This document shows positions 34,546-35,114 of a DNA stretch of 35,114 nucleotides, piece after piece. A program made the translations under genes and the position numbers. Numbering within the stretch: the first letter of the stretch is position 1; every line of letters starts with the position of its first letter. The notes beneath the pieces are model-generated. The model saw only the letters and a program-made list of their open reading frames with translations. It was not told where the DNA came from and ran no database searches. This DNA comes from Stenotrophomonas sp. 278 (GTDB lineage Bacteria > Pseudomonadota > Gammaproteobacteria > Xanthomonadales > Xanthomonadaceae): NCBI RefSeq assembly GCF_003935715.1, contig NZ_RHPP01000028.1, positions 1 to 35,114 of the forward strand, given 5' to 3'.

Positions 34546-35114
34546 ATGAAGAAACGAGTTCCGGGCGCGAAGCGCCCGCTCAGAGTGGTATCCACCCTGC
34601 TGCTGGCCCTGGCCAGCAGCTCGGCCATGGCCCTGGGCCTGGGCGACATCCGGGTGCTGTCCAAACCCGGCCAGCCGTTGCTGGCTGAGATCCCGATCAT
34701 TTCCGCTGACCCGTCCGAACTGGAAAACCTGCGCGTGGCGCTGGCCTCTCCAGTCACGTTCGCCCGTGTCGGTCTCGACCGCCCGACCGGTCTGGTCAGC
34801 GAGCTGCAGTTCGAACTGACCCGCAATACCCAGGGGCGCGCCGTGGTCCGCGTCAGCAGCCAGGCCCCGGTCACCACCCCGTCACTGAACTTCCTGATCG
34901 AGGCCGACTGGGGGCAGGGGCGTCTGGTGCGCGAGTACTCCGCGCTGGTCGATGCGCCCGACAGCGCGGTGGCGGTGGCCGAGCCTGAAATCGTCGCGCC
35001 GGAAGGGGCGATGTCCAACGCCATCGTGCGTGAAGCTGAAGCTGCCTCTGCGGCGGCCGAGCCGCTGGCCGCCGAATCGCAGCCGGCCGAAGCGACCCCG
35101 TCGCGGACCAGTCC
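34546..35114 (+). CDS. fimV: FimV-like protein, N-terminal part (gene runs off the window)
   Basis: The frame starts at ATG 34546 and is open to the last base, giving 189 complete codons. It has a signal peptide (RVVSTLLLALASSSAMA) followed by the conserved FimV N-terminal domain: LGLGDIRVLSKPGQPLLAEIPI, FARVGLDRP, LQFELTRNTQGRAVVRVSS and LNFLIEADWGQGRLVREYSALVD. An Ala/Glu/Pro-rich acidic linker begins at about residue 140. FimV (TspA) is an inner-membrane and peptidoglycan-binding protein needed for type IV pilus assembly and twitching. The LysM motif, membrane helix and TPR end would lie beyond the window. The position after asd is the usual one in gammaproteobacteria. Confidence 0.92.
   Translation, partial: MKKRVPGAKRPLRVVSTLLLALASSSAMALGLGDIRVLSKPGQPLLAEIPIISADPSELENLRVALASPVTFARVGLDRPTGLVSELQFELTRNTQGRAVVRVSSQAPVTTPSLNFLIEADWGQGRLVREYSALVDAPDSAVAVAEPEIVAPEGAMSNAIVREAEAASAAAEPLAAESQPAEATPSRTS

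Overview
The window is a high-GC chromosomal segment of a gammaproteobacterium of the Xanthomonadaceae/Lysobacteraceae, most likely Stenotrophomonas. The protein families and the order prmB - aroC - 2-hydroxyacid dehydrogenase - asd - fimV fit this family. The intergenic spaces carry short palindromes headed by GTAG, which match the SMAG family of repeats known from Stenotrophomonas maltophilia. No tRNA, rRNA, CRISPR array, insertion sequence or prophage gene was seen. The window is almost fully coding, and no gene-free stretch exceeds about 255 bases.

Bases 1-2600 hold the 3' part of an outer-membrane beta-barrel gene resembling the FapF/phenol-MetA porin group. A sigma-54 activator faces it, with a large SMAG dimer between them. 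Bases 2.8-4.4 kb hold two related NlpC/P60 cell-wall hydrolases, one secreted and one a lipoprotein. Bases 4.4-11.4 kb run on the plus strand: a SlyD-like isomerase, a DUF418 membrane protein, then a tightly overlapping set (glutathione reductase, EamA transporter, alkyltransferase-like DNA-damage protein), followed by a rhomboid protease and a saccharopine-dehydrogenase-like/DUF4166 two-domain protein.

Bases 11.4-15.7 kb hold two M13 metallopeptidase paralogues on the minus strand. One is a lipoprotein with an intact HEMTH zinc site. The other reads HELNR and is probably inactive. Bases 15.9-19.1 kb are plus strand: a PYROXD2/phytoene-dehydrogenase-like flavoprotein, the Fe-S/ATP carrier apbC (mrp) and dcd. 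Bases 19.1-22.0 kb are minus strand: a dienelactone hydrolase, a HIT protein and a 55-residue membrane protein form a compact unit, preceded by a lower-GC Fic gene with its own inhibitory motif.

Bases 22.2-28.6 kb hold rimO with an overlapping DUF3025 gene. These converge on, and overlap, greB, which is coupled to a HerA/DUF853 ATPase. An MltD-like transglycosylase and an rraB-like gene follow. Bases 28.6-30.1 kb are a SCO - psd pair on the minus strand. Bases 30.2-35.1 kb are prmB - aroC - hydroxyacid dehydrogenase - asd - fimV, the last one cut by the window edge.

Most of this is conserved housekeeping sequence, and I do not see a clearly undescribed multi-gene system. The points most worth a second look are the probable M13 pseudo-peptidase, SMAG repeats that supply stop codons, the alkyltransferase-like protein in an overlapping operon with gor, the Fic gene of different composition, the DUF3025/greB antisense overlap and the FapF-like locus that begins outside the window.
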